Assembly (NCBI RefSeq): GCF_003955665.1
Contig: NZ_RXHU01000085.1
Coordinates: 1-64,000 of the forward strand
Direction: 5' to 3'
Source: Paenibacillus whitsoniae
Lineage (GTDB): Bacteria > Bacillota > Bacilli > Paenibacillales > NBRC-103111
DNA length: 64,000 nt
Under the pieces are notes generated by a model, which searched no databases, had not been told where the DNA came from, and saw only the letters and a list, made by a program, of their open reading frames with translations. The number at the start of each line of letters is the position of its first letter. The first letter of the stretch is position 1. Of the stretch, positions 7,844-18,801 are shown piece after piece. A program made the position numbers and the translations under genes.

Positions 7844-8605
7844 TTAATAGTCGACTTTCCACATCGTTAAGCCCTTAGCCTCAGCTGTAGGTCCTGCCAA
7901 TGCGCGGTCTTTGGCCTCAAGGATGCGCTGCATATCGCTGCTTGGTCGCTTCCCTTCACCGATCTGGATCAAGGTGCCGACCATGATTCTTACCATGTTA
8001 TATAAGAACCCGTTGCCGCTCACAAAGAAGCGCAGCCGATCGATCGAGCCGCTATCCAGGAAGCCGTCGGATTCTGTTTCCAATCGAGCTTCGTAGAGCG
8101 TTCTCACCTTCACTTCTTTATCCGTTCTTACCGTGCAAAACGAAGTAAAATCATGCTCGCCGATTAAGCAAGGCAGCGCCTCTCTCATGGCTTCCACGTT
8201 CAAAGGGGTGGGATGATGATACTCATAACTGCGGTGAAAAACATCAGGGAAGCGCGCTGTGCGAATCGTATAACAGTACGTTTTGCGTTTCGCGGCTTTA
8301 CGAGCGTGGAAGGAGGGAAGGACTTCTTCCGCGGTATGGGCAACAATGTCCTTGGGCAATCTAGCATTAAGCGCCAGACACCAACGTTCGACAGGAATCT
8401 GAGAGTTTGTCGTAAAATTAATCACTTGTGCTTTCGCATGTACGCCGGCATCGGTGCGCCCAGAGGAAATCACCTTCACGGTTTCTCCGGTGAGCATCCA
8501 AACCGCCTTCTCCAGCCGATATTGAATCGTATCTGATTGAGGCTGTATTTGAAAGCCGGAGTAGGCCGTACCATCATAGCTTATCGTAAAACGGAGATTT
8601 CTCAA
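7844..8605 (-). CDS. truA: tRNA pseudouridine(38-40) synthase TruA
   Basis: 253 aa. The catalytic aspartate is in 'SSGRTDAGVHAKAQVINF'; 'FTISYDGTAYSGFQIQP' and 'GNGFLYNMVRIMVGTL' are also diagnostic. TruA makes pseudouridine at positions 38-40 of the tRNA anticodon stem. The start is TTG 8605, which has AGGAGGA about seven bases upstream; extending to 8689 would run into the rplQ terminator zone and has no RBS. In Bacillus, ECF transporter genes sit between rplQ and truA; here they are absent. Confidence 0.95.
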   Translation of the reverse strand: MRNLRFTISYDGTAYSGFQIQPQSDTIQYRLEKAVWMLTGETVKVISSGRTDAGVHAKAQVINFTTNSQIPVERWCLALNARLPKDIVAHTAEEVLPSFHARKAAKRKTYCYTIRTARFPDVFHRSYEYHHPTPLNVEAMREALPCLIGEHDFTSFCTVRTDKEVKVRTLYEARLETESDGFLDSGSIDRLRFFVSGNGFLYNMVRIMVGTLIQIGEGKRPSSDMQRILEAKDRALAGPTAEAKGLTMWKVDY

Positions 8606-8695
8606 GGTTGTTCCTCCTGAGTCATCTTTGAGTCCGCGACGAAAAAAGGTATCGCTCATTTCCTCGCAGCTCCGTAGGTGTCGAGCCAAGACCGC

Positions 8696-8739
8696 AAAAA
8701 AAGGGCTTCACCAGAATCTAGCGATTCCGTCCACCCTTT
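8696..8739 (-). terminator. Terminator after rplQ (end of S10-spc-alpha)
   Basis: On the minus strand AAAGGG ... CCCTTTTTTT encloses an inner GAATC-gcta-GATTC stem just downstream of rplQ, separating it from truA. Confidence 0.8.
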
Positions 8740-8753
8740 CCCATCCGTCTTTT

Positions 8754-9119
8754 TTATGCGCGATCTACTAGCTCTAGGTAAACCATTGGCGCTGCGTCGC
8801 CGCGGCGTGGTCCCAGTTTCAGGATACGTGTGTATCCGCCTGGACGCTCGGAGTAGCGAGTTGCCAAATCAGAGAATAGTTTTTGAATCGCATCTTGATT
8901 CTCGTTAGCAGCTTCTCTGCGAACAAAAGCAGCAACCTGACGGCGTGCGTGAAGATCTCCGCGTTTCGCAAGAGTAATTAACTTCTCAGCGATCGAACGA
9001 ATTTCTTTTGCTTTTGCTTCAGTAGTTTGAATGCGCTCATGTATGAACAGATCTGTTACCAGATCGCGAAATAACGCTTTACGATTACTGGAATCGCGGT
9101 TCAACTTTCTGTAGTTCAT
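8754..9119 (-). CDS. rplQ: 50S ribosomal protein L17
   Basis: 121 aa. Starts '[20 protein letters not shown]', with '[13 protein letters not shown]' and '[19 protein letters not shown]'. Full bacterial length. Last gene of the alpha operon, 24 nt after rpoA, followed by a terminator. Confidence 0.98.
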   Translation of the reverse strand: MNYRKLNRDSSNRKALFRDLVTDLFIHERIQTTEAKAKEIRSIAEKLITLAKRGDLHARRQVAAFVRREAANENQDAIQKLFSDLATRYSERPGGYTRILKLGPRRGDAAPMVYLELVDRA

Positions 9120-9143
9120 TGAGTTAACCTCCTTCTGTCACGA

Positions 9144-10088
9144 TTATTCCTCGTTACGTAGACCCAGACCCAGCTCTTCGAGTTTCTCTTGAACCTCTTC
9201 AAGGGATTTACGACCTAAGTTACGAACCTTCATCATGTCTTCTTCTGTTTTGGTAATCAGTTCTTGAACGGTGTTAATACCCGCACGCTTCAAGCAGTTG
9301 TAAGAACGAACAGAGAGATCCAGTTCTTCGATTGTCATCTCCAGAACTTTCTCTTTCTTGTCTTCTTCTTTCTCAACCATAATCTCAGCGTCTTTTGCCT
9401 CATCCGTCAAACCAACGAACAACAGCAAATGTTCTGTCAGGATTTTCGCGCCCAAGCTTACTGCTTCTTCAGGTCGAATACTGCCATCAGTCCACACTTC
9501 GAGGGTCAACTTATCATAGTTCGTCACTTGGCCGACGCGAGTATTCTCAATGGAGTAGTTTACCCGTGTAATAGGCGTATAGATAGAATCAATCGGAATG
9601 ACGCCGATCGGTTGATCTTCACGCTTATTTTTGTCTGATTGGACGTAACCGCGCCCTCTGCCCGCATGAATCCTCATATGAAGACGCGCATCGGAAGAAA
9701 GCGTAGCAATGTGCAGATCCGGGTTAAGGATCTCCACGTCGCTATCACCGCGAATATCAGCCGCAGTGATGATACCTTCTCCTTCAGCATCAATTTCAAG
9801 CACTTTCTCCTCATCGGAGTGAATTTTCAACGACAGACCTTTCAGATTGAGGATAATTTCCGTAACATCCTCAAGCACGCCAGGAATCGTTGAAAATTCA
9901 TGCAAAACGCCATCGATTTGGACAGAGGTTACTGCTGCCCCCGGCAAAGAGGACAGTAGAATACGACGTAGTGAGTTACCTAAGGTTGTACCGTAGCCGC
10001 GCTCCAACGGTTCGATGATAAATCGACCATACGCACCATCTTCACTTAGAGCTACAGTTTCTATTTTTGGCTTTTCGATTTCGATCAT
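9144..10088 (-). CDS. rpoA: RNA polymerase subunit alpha
   Basis: 314 aa, the B. subtilis length. The N-terminal assembly domain ('[20 protein letters not shown]') is followed by the C-terminal domain with two helix-hairpin-helix segments ('[18 protein letters not shown]', '[15 protein letters not shown]') that binds UP elements and activators. ATG 10088 has GGAGGG eight bases upstream; the 17-residue upstream extension is rejected. It is preceded by a 125-nt gap after rpsK that holds no obvious strong promoter. Confidence 0.98.
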   Translation of the reverse strand: MIEIEKPKIETVALSEDGAYGRFIIEPLERGYGTTLGNSLRRILLSSLPGAAVTSVQIDGVLHEFSTIPGVLEDVTEIILNLKGLSLKIHSDEEKVLEIDAEGEGIITAADIRGDSDVEILNPDLHIATLSSDARLHMRIHAGRGRGYVQSDKNKREDQPIGVIPIDSIYTPITRVNYSIENTRVGQVTNYDKLTLEVWTDGSIRPEEAVSLGAKILTEHLLLFVGLTDEAKDAEIMVEKEEDKKEKVLEMTIEELDLSVRSYNCLKRAGINTVQELITKTEEDMMKVRNLGRKSLEEVQEKLEELGLGLRNEE

Positions 10089-10213
10089 GAAATGTACCCT
10101 CCATTCAATACGTCGGTTCCCTCTGGATACTTCGTTCAAAAAAATCTAGTATATCTATCCTTCAAACCATTATTCACGATTTTGGAATAATTATACTACA
10201 AAGTGATCCTGAA

Positions 10214-10609
10214 TTATACGCGACGACGTTTTGGAGGACGGCAGCCATTGTGAGGAACCGGCGTCACGTCTTTAATCAGGTTTACTTCGAGGCCTGCTGC
10301 TTGCAAAGAGCGGATTGCTGCTTCACGGCCAGCGCCTGGACCTTTAACCATCACTTCAACAGTTTTCAAGCCGTGCTCCATTGCTGCTTTAGCTGCTTTC
10401 TCAGCTGCCATTTGCGCTGCAAATGGTGTGCTTTTACGGGAACCTTTGAAACCAAGGTTACCGGAACTTGCCCAAGAAATTGCGTTACCATGCGGATCCG
10501 TAATTGTAACGATCGTATTGTTAAATGTGGAACGGATGTGTGCAACACCGCTCTCAATATTTTTCCGGTCACGACGTTTTGTACGGACAACTTTTTTAGG
10601 CTTTGCCAT
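10214..10609 (-). CDS. rpsK: 30S ribosomal protein S11
   Basis: 131 aa. '[19 protein letters not shown]', '[19 protein letters not shown]' and the C-terminal '[17 protein letters not shown]' are the S11 signatures. Platform protein of the 30S subunit, near the E site. Lies between rpsM and rpoA in the alpha operon. Confidence 0.98.
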   Translation of the reverse strand: MAKPKKVVRTKRRDRKNIESGVAHIRSTFNNTIVTITDPHGNAISWASSGNLGFKGSRKSTPFAAQMAAEKAAKAAMEHGLKTVEVMVKGPGAGREAAIRSLQAAGLEVNLIKDVTPVPHNGCRPPKRRRV

Positions 10610-10628
10610 TTAGCTCTTACCTCCTTTA

Positions 10629-10997
10629 TTATTTCTTTTTATTCGCTACTGTACGACGAGGACCTTTACGTGTACGAGCATTTGTTTTAGTACGTTGACC
10701 ACGAACAGGAAGACCACGACGGTGACGAAGACCGCGGTAAGATCCGATTTCGATCAAGCGTTTGATGTTCAACGAGATTTCACGACGAAGATCCCCTTCT
10801 ACTTTCAGGGTTTTGTCGATTACGTCACGAATTTTGCTAACTTCGTCTTCGGTAAGGTCGCGAACGCGAGTACTACCGTTGATCCCAGTTTCAGCAATAA
10901 TTTTTTGTGCAGTTGTATTGCCAATACCGAAAATGTAAGTCAACGCGATTACGACTCGTTTGTCACGAGGTAAGTCAACACCAGCTAAACGTGCCAT
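10629..10997 (-). CDS. rpsM: 30S ribosomal protein S13
   Basis: 122 aa. '[20 protein letters not shown]', '[12 protein letters not shown]' and the basic C-terminal '[20 protein letters not shown]' tail that contacts P-site tRNA. Full length. First gene of the alpha group after rpmJ. Confidence 0.98.
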   Translation of the reverse strand: MARLAGVDLPRDKRVVIALTYIFGIGNTTAQKIIAETGINGSTRVRDLTEDEVSKIRDVIDKTLKVEGDLRREISLNIKRLIEIGSYRGLRHRRGLPVRGQRTKTNARTRKGPRRTVANKKK

Positions 10998-11016
10998 CTA
11001 CAGATTGCACCTCCTT

Positions 11017-11148
<132 letters not shown>

Positions 11149-11239
11149 TCATCGTAAGCAACCATGTTGCGTTTTCGTGAGAAAACTTGCTTCGTAAGCA
11201 TACGCCTTTGAGAGAGTAACTTACTTGTAAGCCGAACAT

Positions 11240-11458
11240 TTATTTGAAACGGTAGGTTATACGGCCTCTTGTTAAATCGTAAGGCGATAATTCTACGGTA
11301 ACCTTGTCTCCAGGCAAAATGCGAATGAAGTGCATTCTGATTTTACCGGATACATGGGCTAGGATTTTATGACCATTTTCCAATTCAACTTTAAACATTG
11401 CATTCGGAAGAGGTTCAATCACTGTACCTTCTACTTCAATTACATCTTCTTTGGCCAC
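11240..11458 (-). CDS. infA: Translation initiation factor IF-1
   Basis: 72 aa, an S1/OB-fold protein with '[20 protein letters not shown]', '[17 protein letters not shown]' and '[13 protein letters not shown]'. IF-1 binds the 30S A site during initiation. The start is taken as GTG 11458 ([11 protein letters not shown]), which has AAAGGAG about seven bases upstream and gives the family length. An ATG two codons earlier (11464) is too close to that site and overlaps the upstream stop codon. Confidence 0.97.
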   Translation of the reverse strand: MAKEDVIEVEGTVIEPLPNAMFKVELENGHKILAHVSGKIRMHFIRILPGDKVTVELSPYDLTRGRITYRFK

Positions 11459-11460
11459 AG

Positions 11461-11751
11461 TCATTCTCCTTTCTCTTGTGCTTCAACGAATTTGGCAAGC
11501 GCATGACGCAGCTTTCCGTTCGTGACACGTCCTGTTTCCCTGATGCTCTCTTCTACTTCACTGCTAATCTGATCTTGTAACTGAAGATGATGCAGGTTCT
11601 TCTTTTTCGGCTGATCGAATTTGCGATTGACGCCGTCGGCAAGCCAGACAAACCGTTCATCCTCGATGCCGATCACGATCGCATATTCTCCGGGATCTTT
11701 ACCGCGAAGCACCTTTACGATTTGACCTATGACAGGATACTTACTATTCAT
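11461..11751 (-). CDS. KOW-domain RNA-binding protein (YbzG-like)
   Basis: 96 aa with an N-terminal KOW motif ('[20 protein letters not shown]'), similar to the L14e/L27e-like KOW protein found between map and infA in B. subtilis. Probably a ribosome- or RNA-associated accessory protein; role not established. The start ATG 11751 is six bases after TAGGTG; a GTG at 11760 directly follows the map stop but has no RBS. Its stop overlaps the alternative infA ATG, so translation of map, this gene and infA is likely coupled. Confidence 0.82.
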   Translation of the reverse strand: MNSKYPVIGQIVKVLRGKDPGEYAIVIGIEDERFVWLADGVNRKFDQPKKKNLHHLQLQDQISSEVEESIRETGRVTNGKLRHALAKFVEAQEKGE

Positions 11752-11760
11752 GCCATTCAC

Positions 11761-12513
11761 CTACGATCTAGGCAAAGTTAATATTTCATAACCTGTTGCC
11801 GTTATTGCAACCGTATGTTCGAAGTGGGCACATAGCGAGCGATCCGCTGTCACGACCGTCCAATCGTCTTCGAGTGTTTGGACAAATCTTTCGCCAACGT
11901 TCACCATCGGTTCAATGGCTAAGACCATGCCTGGTTTGAGTCTAGGACCTTTATCAGGGATTCCATAGTTCGGAATTTGCGGTTCTTCGTGAAGATCTGT
12001 TCCGATGCCGTGACCAACGTATTCGATAACCACGGAGAAGCCTGCGTCTTCAATACAAGTTTGGATTGCATGCGACAGCGTATAGAGTCTGACATCCGGT
12101 TTCGCTTCTGCTATCCCCCGGTAAAGCGATTGTTCCGTTACCTGCAGCAAACGCTGCGCGGTCTCGGAAATTTCACCGACCGGATACGTCCATGCAGAAT
12201 CTCCATGATAACCTTTATACTGAGCGCCAATATCAATGGAGATGATATCGCCCTCAGCCAGCTTTCTTGGACCAGGAATACCATGAACTAATTCTTCGTT
12301 GACTGAAGCACAAATGCTTCCGGGAAAACCGTTGTAGCCTTTGAAAGATGGAATCGCTCCCTGACTGCGAATGAATTCCTCTGCGATCTGATCAAGTTCT
12401 TTCGTTGTAATGTTCGGACGAATCGCCCTTGAGAGCAGTCTGTGCGTTTCAGCTACGATCCGCCCAGCTTCTCGCATAAGGTCTAGTTCAACCTCGGACT
12501 TACAAATGATCAT
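11761..12513 (-). CDS. map: Methionine aminopeptidase, type I
   Basis: 250 aa, removes the initiator methionine. Metal ligands are in '[19 protein letters not shown]' (two Asp), '[13 protein letters not shown]' (His) and 'LAIEPMVN' (Glu), with a final Glu in '[10 protein letters not shown]'. No N-terminal zinc-finger or SH3 extension, hence type Ia. It overlaps adk by 4 nt (ATGA), implying coupled translation in the secY-adk-map segment of the spc/alpha operon. Confidence 0.97.
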   Translation of the reverse strand: MIICKSEVELDLMREAGRIVAETHRLLSRAIRPNITTKELDQIAEEFIRSQGAIPSFKGYNGFPGSICASVNEELVHGIPGPRKLAEGDIISIDIGAQYKGYHGDSAWTYPVGEISETAQRLLQVTEQSLYRGIAEAKPDVRLYTLSHAIQTCIEDAGFSVVIEYVGHGIGTDLHEEPQIPNYGIPDKGPRLKPGMVLAIEPMVNVGERFVQTLEDDWTVVTADRSLCAHFEHTVAITATGYEILTLPRS

Positions 12514-13163
12514 TCCGCTAAACCTCGGAGCAGCGAGCTAATTTGCTCGGTTACCGCATGAATGTCTTGCTCTCCGTTAACCTCACGCAATAATTCCCTC
12601 TTTTGGTAGTAATCCAGCAGCGGAGCCGTTTTGTTGATGTACTCATCCAAACGAGTTCCGACTTTCTCTTCCGTATCATCCGAACGTTGGTACAACTCAC
12701 CGGAACATTTATCGCATACGCCTTCTTGCTGAGGTGGGTTGAAAATCACATGATACGTAGAACCACAGGATTTACAAATTCTTCGGCCAGTCAGTCTAGC
12801 TAGCAGGAAACTGCGATCAACGGACAGATTGATAACAAGCTCAATCTTCTTACCTAAGGAATCCACGATATCAGACAATGCATCTGCTTGTGCTACCGTT
12901 CTTGGGAACCCATCAAGCAAAAATCCTTTATCACAATCCGGTTGGGCAAGACGCTCTTTCACAATACCGTTCGTAATTTCATCTGGAACCAGAAGGCCCT
13001 GATCCACATATTTCTTAGCCTCAACACCCAGCGGAGTGCCTTGGCTCATCGCCAAACGAAACGCATCGCCTGTCGAGATATGAGGAATTTGAAATTCGGA
13101 AACGATTTTCTCTGCTTGCGTACCTTTGCCTGCACCAGGAGGCCCCATAAATATTACGTTCAC
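12510..13163 (-). CDS. adk: Adenylate kinase, zinc LID type
   Basis: 217 aa. P-loop '[14 protein letters not shown]', NMP-binding '[10 protein letters not shown]', 'GFPRTVAQA', and a LID with four Cys ('CKSCGSTYH' and 'CDKCSGEL') that bind structural zinc, the Gram-positive form. Catalyses ATP + AMP to 2 ADP. Between secY and map. Confidence 0.97.
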   Translation of the reverse strand: MNVIFMGPPGAGKGTQAEKIVSEFQIPHISTGDAFRLAMSQGTPLGVEAKKYVDQGLLVPDEITNGIVKERLAQPDCDKGFLLDGFPRTVAQADALSDIVDSLGKKIELVINLSVDRSFLLARLTGRRICKSCGSTYHVIFNPPQQEGVCDKCSGELYQRSDDTEEKVGTRLDEYINKTAPLLDYYQKRELLREVNGEQDIHAVTEQISSLLRGLAE

Positions 13164-13248
13164 AAATTAAACCTCCCCATCGCACTCGGCATTACGAACA
13201 GCACAATAGGTGCCGATGTCGCAACAATCGCGCACCAGAACCTATATG

Positions 13249-14553
13249 CTATTTATTGATAAATCCTTTGTAATGACGCTTAATCAATTGGCTCTCGATT
13301 TGCTTCATCGTCTCAAGACCAACGCCTACTACGATAAGTAAAGATGTACCACCTATCTTAACCGAACTAGGGAGTCCGGCAAGTCCGCCAAACAACATTG
13401 GTAGGATTGAGATTGCTGCAAGAAACAAAGCACCAGAAAGAGTAATTCTAGTCATTACGCGAGTCAGATAAGTCGAAGTGGTTTTACCCGGTCTAATCCC
13501 AGGTATGTAGCCACCGTTCTTCTTCATCTGGTCCGCCATTTGTACCGGATTAATTTGAACGAAGGTGTAAAAGTAAGTGAACCCGATAATCAGCAGTACA
13601 TAAAGTACAATCGCTATTGGCGCAGTTTGGTTAATGCTCAGGTTGTTGATGATCCATTCTGCTACAACGTTGCCTCTCCAATAGCTCGCTATTGTTGGAG
13701 GAAACATCAATAGGGACAATGCGAAGATTACAGGAATAACACCCGCGGCATTCACTTTAAGTGGAATGTGCGTTGTTTGTCCGCCATACATTTTACGACC
13801 GACGACGCGTTTGGCATATTGTACAGGGATTTTTCGAACGCCCTGCTGTACAAAGATGACACCCGCAATAATCAGGATTATGACGACAGCAATAATAATC
13901 AGCTTCACGATATTCAGAAACAGCGCTGCGTCTGAAGCGAAAAGCGATTTATAGATTTGCTGGATCCCCGTAGGAATCGCCGCGACGATACCGGCAAAGA
14001 TGATAATGGAAATACCATTTCCAATCCCATACTCCGTGATTTGCTCCCCAAGCCACATCAAGAAAGCTGTACCAGCTGTCAGTACGATCGCGATTAGCGC
14101 ATAAGTTGTAAAGCCTGCATCAATCACCAAACCGCTGTAGAGGCGGTTAAATCCGATGGAAAGACCGAAGGCTTGAATCAACCCAAGAACAATCGTACCG
14201 TAACGAGTCACCTGCGTCATTTTCTTTCTGCCAACATCGCCTTCTTTTGCCCATTGCGCAAAGCGCGGGACTACGTCCATGGACAAAAGCTGAACGATAA
14301 TGGATGCCGTGATATAGGGCATAATTCCCATCGCAAAGATGGAGAATTGGAAAAGAGCACCGCCCGAAAACGTGTTAAGCAAACCAAAGACATCGCTTTG
14401 ATTCGCTTGATCTTGAAGTTTCAAAACATCTGTATTAATGTTAGGCACCGGAATGAAAGCACCCAACCGGTAGACGATGAGCAAGAGAAGTGTAAACACA
14501 ATCCTTCTGCGAAGATCTTCTACTTTAAAGATGTTGGCAATGGTACTGAACAT
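13249..14553 (-). CDS. secY: Preprotein translocase channel subunit SecY
   Basis: 434 aa with ten hydrophobic segments, starting '[20 protein letters not shown]'. 'LGAFIPVPNI', 'ITASIIVQLLSMDVVP' (plug and lateral gate region), 'GIGNGISIIIFAGI' and 'RGNVVAEW' are recognisable. It forms the SecYEG channel with SecE (also in this window). Its ATG overlaps the rplO stop codon as TAATG. Confidence 0.98.
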   Translation of the reverse strand: MFSTIANIFKVEDLRRRIVFTLLLLIVYRLGAFIPVPNINTDVLKLQDQANQSDVFGLLNTFSGGALFQFSIFAMGIMPYITASIIVQLLSMDVVPRFAQWAKEGDVGRKKMTQVTRYGTIVLGLIQAFGLSIGFNRLYSGLVIDAGFTTYALIAIVLTAGTAFLMWLGEQITEYGIGNGISIIIFAGIVAAIPTGIQQIYKSLFASDAALFLNIVKLIIIAVVIILIIAGVIFVQQGVRKIPVQYAKRVVGRKMYGGQTTHIPLKVNAAGVIPVIFALSLLMFPPTIASYWRGNVVAEWIINNLSINQTAPIAIVLYVLLIIGFTYFYTFVQINPVQMADQMKKNGGYIPGIRPGKTTSTYLTRVMTRITLSGALFLAAISILPMLFGGLAGLPSSVKIGGTSLLIVVGVGLETMKQIESQLIKRHYKGFINK

Positions 14554-14993
14554 TAAATCACCTCGGTTTGACCGCCGGCAGCTTGGATTTTCTCAATCGC
14601 CGATTGAGAGAACTTATTCGCTTTAACGGTTAATTTTACTGTGATTTCACCGTTCCCTAGGATTTTGATGCCATCTTTAGGGGCTTTAACAATACCAGAC
14701 TCCTTCAAAACTTCTGGAGTGACTTCAGTACCAGCTGCGAAATTGTTCAGATCTTCCAGGTTTACGATTGCGTATTCCGTACGGAAACGGTTCGTGAAAC
14801 CGCGTTTCGGTAGACGACGGTACAATGGGTTTTGACCACCCTCGAAACCAGGACGAACACCGCCACCGGAACGTGCATTTTGACCTTTGTGTCCGCGAGT
14901 TGATGTTTTACCCATGCCGCTACCTGTACCACGTCCAACACGCTTGCGAGTTTGACGAGCACCAGTTGCAGAACTTAGCTCATGTAACTTCAT
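14553..14993 (-). CDS. rplO: 50S ribosomal protein L15
   Basis: 146 aa. '[21 protein letters not shown]' with '[20 protein letters not shown]' and '[18 protein letters not shown]', the Gly/Arg-rich N-terminal tail of L15. Translationally coupled to secY by a 1-nt overlap. Confidence 0.98.
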   Translation of the reverse strand: MKLHELSSATGARQTRKRVGRGTGSGMGKTSTRGHKGQNARSGGGVRPGFEGGQNPLYRRLPKRGFTNRFRTEYAIVNLEDLNNFAAGTEVTPEVLKESGIVKAPKDGIKILGNGEITVKLTVKANKFSQSAIEKIQAAGGQTEVI

Positions 14994-15030
14994 CGTTGCA
15001 CACCTCCTCTAAATCTTAATTATATAGCAT

Positions 15031-15219
15031 TTAAGCTTCGATTTCTTTAACTTCTACAAGATGGCTAACTTGATTAACCATTCCTCTGATAGCAGCATTA
15101 TCTTGGTGAACAACAGTTTGGTTCAGCTTGCGCAGACCCAGTGTTTTCACAGTAATGCGTTGCGTTTCAGGACGGCCAATCAGGCTACGCTTTAGGGTAA
15201 CTTGTAATTGTTTCGCCAT
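15031..15219 (-). CDS. rpmD: 50S ribosomal protein L30
   Basis: 62 aa; '[20 protein letters not shown]' and '[15 protein letters not shown]' are diagnostic. Bacterial short form. Between rpsE and rplO, 11 nt after rpsE. Confidence 0.97.
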   Translation of the reverse strand: MAKQLQVTLKRSLIGRPETQRITVKTLGLRKLNQTVVHQDNAAIRGMVNQVSHLVEVKEIEA

Positions 15220-15230
15220 GTTTACCCCTC

Positions 15231-15728
15231 CTAACCTAACAGCTCTTGAACTGTTTTGCCGCGAAGCTTAGCAACTTCTTCCGCTTTTTTCAAGCGGCTC
15301 AAGCCTTCAAGCGTTGCGTTTACCATGTTCATGGAGTTCGAAGAACCTAGGGATTTTGTCAAAATATCGCCGATACCAGCAAGCTCAAGTACTGCACGTA
15401 CTGGACCACCAGCGATAACACCAGTACCTTGGGATGCCGGTTTCAACAGAACGCGGCCTGCGCCAAAGCGACCAGTTACAAGGTGAGGAATCGAAGTGCC
15501 TACGATTGGAACATGGATCAAGTTCTTCTTCGCATCTTCAATACCTTTACGGATCGCATCTGGAACTTCAGATGCTTTACCGATGCCTGCACCAACCCAG
15601 CCCTTGCCATCGCCAACGACAACAAGTGCGCTGAAGCTGAAACGGCGTCCGCCTTTAACTACTTTAGCTACGCGGTTAATGTTAACAACTTTTTCAGTCA
15701 GCTCTAAAGTATTAGGATCTACACGCAA
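15231..15728 (-). CDS. rpsE: 30S ribosomal protein S5
   Basis: 165 aa: N-terminal dsRBD-like domain '[20 protein letters not shown]' with '[20 protein letters not shown]', then the C-terminal domain '[20 protein letters not shown]'. S5 shapes mRNA entry and decoding accuracy. The loop residues reported in spectinomycin resistance (VKGGRR region) look wild type. Confidence 0.98.
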   Translation of the reverse strand: MRVDPNTLELTEKVVNINRVAKVVKGGRRFSFSALVVVGDGKGWVGAGIGKASEVPDAIRKGIEDAKKNLIHVPIVGTSIPHLVTGRFGAGRVLLKPASQGTGVIAGGPVRAVLELAGIGDILTKSLGSSNSMNMVNATLEGLSRLKKAEEVAKLRGKTVQELLG

Positions 15729-15754
15729 GTCTTTTACCTCCTTATAAATGTTTT

Positions 15755-16123
15755 TTAGAATTCAAGACCAGCTTCACGAGCTGCGTCAGCCAATGCTTGC
15801 ACACGTCCGTGGTACAGGTATCCGCCGCGGTCAAAAACCACTTGCTGAACACCTTTCTCTTTTGCGCGAGCTGCGATCAAAGCGCCCACTTTACGAGCAG
15901 CTTCAACGTTACCGCCGTTGCCGATTTCGCTTTTCAAATCTTTATCTTGAGTCGATGCCGATACGATTGTTACTCCCGTCGTGTCATCGATAAGTTGAGC
16001 GTACATATGTTTCGAAGAACGGAAAATGTTCAAACGTGGGCGAGCTGTAGTGCCTTCGATTTTCTTACGAACACGAAGGTGTCTTTTCAAACGAGCCTTG
16101 TTTTTATCGCCTTTAGTAATCAT
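15755..16123 (-). CDS. rplR: 50S ribosomal protein L18
   Basis: 122 aa. '[20 protein letters not shown]', '[20 protein letters not shown]' and '[20 protein letters not shown]' identify the 5S rRNA-binding protein L18. In spc order between rplF and rpsE. Confidence 0.98.
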   Translation of the reverse strand: MITKGDKNKARLKRHLRVRKKIEGTTARPRLNIFRSSKHMYAQLIDDTTGVTIVSASTQDKDLKSEIGNGGNVEAARKVGALIAARAKEKGVQQVVFDRGGYLYHGRVQALADAAREAGLEF

Positions 16124-16194
16124 TTAATCTTGCACTCCTTTCATCAGCTTATGATGCGAGGTTGCGGCTTACATCAAGCCGTGATCTTACGATC

Positions 16195-16737
16195 TTATTT
16201 CTTCTTACCTGCTTTACCTTCTTTACGAAGGATGCGCTCGCCTTCATACTTGATCCCTTTACCTTTATAAGGCTCAGGTTCGCGTACGGAACGAACTTTC
16301 GCTGCAATCGCGCCTACGCGCTCTTTGTCGATCCCTTTAACGATAATCTTCGTGTTCGAAGGAACTTCGAACTCGATACCGGATTCAGGAGTGATTTCTA
16401 CCGGGTGGGAGTAACCAACGTTCAGGACCAGCTTGTCGCCGGATTTGTTAGCACGGTAACCAACGCCGACCAGTTCCAAAGATTTCGTGAAGCCTTCCGT
16501 AACGCCACTAACCATGTTAGCTACAACACTGCGAGTTGTACCGTGAAGGGAACGGTGGAGTTTATTGTCGGAAGGACGCTCAACAGAAATCTCGTTTTCA
16601 AGAACACTAACTTTCATATCTTGATGAAGCTCACGGGAAAGCGTACCTTTTGGACCTTTAACCGTGATTTGAGAATTTTCTAGTGTTACATTTACACCAC
16701 TTGGAATGGTGATTGGCTTACGACCAATACGAGACAT
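16195..16737 (-). CDS. rplF: 50S ribosomal protein L6
   Basis: 180 aa. Starts '[15 protein letters not shown]'; two duplicated domains, with '[20 protein letters not shown]' and '[16 protein letters not shown]' near the C-terminus. ATG 16737 follows GGAGGTG by seven bases; six extra residues upstream are not supported by an RBS. Confidence 0.98.
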   Translation of the reverse strand: MSRIGRKPITIPSGVNVTLENSQITVKGPKGTLSRELHQDMKVSVLENEISVERPSDNKLHRSLHGTTRSVVANMVSGVTEGFTKSLELVGVGYRANKSGDKLVLNVGYSHPVEITPESGIEFEVPSNTKIIVKGIDKERVGAIAAKVRSVREPEPYKGKGIKYEGERILRKEGKAGKKK

Positions 16738-16766
16738 GTTTGCACCTCCATTCAATTACAATTGTA

Positions 16767-17165
16767 TTACCAAACGTAGCAGATAACCTCTCCGCCAGCT
16801 TTGGATTGACGAGCTTCTTTATCCGTCATAACTCCTTGAGATGTGGAGATGATGGCAATCCCTAGTCCGCCCAAAACACGAGGGATTTCTTGTGCTTTTG
16901 TGTACACGCGCAGGCCTGGTTTCGAAATTCTTTTCAAACCAGAAATAACACGCTCATTGTTCGAACCGTATTTCAGGAACAAACGAATGATACCTTGCTT
17001 GCTGTCTTGAACATATTCAGCGTCACGGATAAATCCCTCTTTTTTGAGGATTTCAGCGATTTCCTTCTTCACTTTGGATGCAGGAATTTCAACTGTTTCA
17101 TGACGAACGATATTCGCATTACGAATGCGAGTAAGCATATCTGCAATTGGATCTGACATGACCAT
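16767..17165 (-). CDS. rpsH: 30S ribosomal protein S8
   Basis: 132 aa, '[20 protein letters not shown]' through '[20 protein letters not shown]'. S8 binds helix 21 of 16S rRNA and in some bacteria represses the spc operon. GGAGG lies nine bases before the ATG at 17165, favouring this start over the Met two codons later. Confidence 0.98.
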   Translation of the reverse strand: MVMSDPIADMLTRIRNANIVRHETVEIPASKVKKEIAEILKKEGFIRDAEYVQDSKQGIIRLFLKYGSNNERVISGLKRISKPGLRVYTKAQEIPRVLGGLGIAIISTSQGVMTDKEARQSKAGGEVICYVW

Positions 17166-17197
17166 TTGTGTAAACCTCCTTCCCGAAAATAGGGTGA

Positions 17198-17383
17198 TTA
17201 CCAGCTTGCCTTCTTAACGCCAGGAATCTGACCTTTATGTGCTAATTCGCGGAAACAAATCCGACAAATTTTGAACTTACGCAGAACGGAATGCGGACGC
17301 CCGCAGCGCTCACAACGTGTGTATGCTTGCACTTTAAACTTCGGGGCACGCTGTTGCTTGATTTTCATCGAAGTTTTTGCCAC
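17198..17383 (-). CDS. rpsZ: 30S ribosomal protein S14, zinc type
   Basis: 61 aa with ligands '[20 protein letters not shown]' (C-x2-C-x12-C-x2-C), the short zinc-binding S14 usual at this site in Bacillota. A zinc-independent paralogue, if there is one, lies outside the window. Confidence 0.98.
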   Translation of the reverse strand: MAKTSMKIKQQRAPKFKVQAYTRCERCGRPHSVLRKFKICRICFRELAHKGQIPGVKKASW

Positions 17384-17419
17384 TTAATATAACACCTCCT
17401 GATAGGTACGACTAGGAAC

Positions 17420-17959
17420 CTATTTTACGAAAGGCGCTCCGAGTTGTGTTAAAAGCTCGCGAGCTTCTTCGTCGGACTTAGCCGTTGTTACGATAACGAT
17501 ATCCATACCACGAACTTTATCAACTTTGTCATACTCGATCTCTGGGAAGATGAGCTGCTCTTTCAAACCAAGTGTGTAGTTTCCGCGGCCGTCAAACGCT
17601 TTGTTGGAAATACCGCGGAAGTCACGTACGCGTGGAAGCGATACGTTGAACAATTTATCCAAGAAGTGATACATGCGCTCGCCGCGAAGTGTTACTTTAA
17701 CCCCGATCGGCATGTTCTCACGCAATTTGAAACCTGCGATCGCTTTTTTGGATCTTGTTACAACCGGTTTTTGACCTGCGATTTTTTGAAGATCTTCTAC
17801 TGCAGTGTCAAGTACTTTGGAGTTCGAAACGGCTTCACCAACACCCATGTTGATGACAACTTTCTCGATTTTAGGTACTTGCATTACAGTTGTGTAGTTG
17901 AACTTTTGAATTAAAGCAGGTGTAATTTCGTTCAGGTAACGATCTTTCAATCTTGCCAT
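17420..17959 (-). CDS. rplE: 50S ribosomal protein L5
   Basis: 179 aa. '[19 protein letters not shown]', '[17 protein letters not shown]', '[19 protein letters not shown]' and '[18 protein letters not shown]'. Binds 5S rRNA with L18 in the central protuberance. Full length. Confidence 0.98.
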   Translation of the reverse strand: MARLKDRYLNEITPALIQKFNYTTVMQVPKIEKVVINMGVGEAVSNSKVLDTAVEDLQKIAGQKPVVTRSKKAIAGFKLRENMPIGVKVTLRGERMYHFLDKLFNVSLPRVRDFRGISNKAFDGRGNYTLGLKEQLIFPEIEYDKVDKVRGMDIVIVTTAKSDEEARELLTQLGAPFVK

Positions 17960-17991
17960 GATTCATTGGCCTCCTTTCCATGCTTGTTGTA

Positions 17992-18345
17992 TTAGTCGAT
18001 AACTTCGCCGGATTTTTTCGCAACGCGAACTTTTGTCCCGTTATCCAATACTTTGTAGCCTACGCGAGTAGGTTTGCCGCTCTTAGGGTCAATCAGCATC
18101 ACGTTGGAAACGTGGATTGCTGCTTCTTGAGTCAAGATGCCGCCTTGTGGGTTTTGTTGAGTTGGCTTCGCATGTTTCTTAACCATGTTTACACCTTCTA
18201 CAAGCACACGGTTTTGACGAGGATAAGCTGCGATAACGCGGCCTTTCTTACCTTTGTCTTTACCAGTGATAACAAAAACTACGTCGTCTTTCTTCACGTG
18301 CAATTTATTGTTGTGAGATTCGAGTCTCTTTTTTGTTCTTGGCAC
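17992..18345 (-). CDS. rplX: 50S ribosomal protein L24
   Basis: 117 aa with the KOW motif '[20 protein letters not shown]' and '[20 protein letters not shown]'. L24 is an assembly-initiating protein of the large subunit. Slightly longer than the 103-aa Bacillus form, with extra residues at both ends. Confidence 0.98.
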   Translation of the reverse strand: MPRTKKRLESHNNKLHVKKDDVVFVITGKDKGKKGRVIAAYPRQNRVLVEGVNMVKKHAKPTQQNPQGGILTQEAAIHVSNVMLIDPKSGKPTRVGYKVLDNGTKVRVAKKSGEVID

Positions 18346-18396
18346 TAGCTTTACACCTCCTGGGGTTTTCCGAATGGAAAACGAGCATCACTGTTC

Positions 18397-18765
18397 TTAG
18401 ATAACTTCTGGAGCCAAGGATACGATCTTCATGAAGTCTCTGTCACGAAGTTCGCGAGCAACTGGTCCGAAGATACGAGTACCACGTGGGCTTTTATCTT
18501 CTTTCACGATAACCGCTGCGTTCTCGTCGAAAGAGATGTAAGAACCGTCTTTACGGCGAGCGCCGCTCTTAGTACGAACGATAACGGCTTTTACAACGTC
18601 ACCTTTTTTGACAACGCCACCTGGTGTTGCTTCTTTTACAGAGCATACGATCAGATCACCAATGTGACCAACGCGACGCCCAGTACCACCCAATACGCGG
18701 ATGCACATCAATTGTTTCGCACCGGAGTTGTCAGCGACAGCCAAACGAGTAAATGGTTGAATCAT
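18397..18765 (-). CDS. rplN: 50S ribosomal protein L14
   Basis: 122 aa. '[20 protein letters not shown]', '[20 protein letters not shown]' and '[20 protein letters not shown]'. Intersubunit-bridge protein and binding point for RsfS. Canonical length. Confidence 0.98.
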   Translation of the reverse strand: MIQPFTRLAVADNSGAKQLMCIRVLGGTGRRVGHIGDLIVCSVKEATPGGVVKKGDVVKAVIVRTKSGARRKDGSYISFDENAAVIVKEDKSPRGTRIFGPVARELRDRDFMKIVSLAPEVI

Positions 18766-18801
18766 CGTATTCCCTCCTTTCGGGGTTCAAGTCTTAAGTT
18801 A

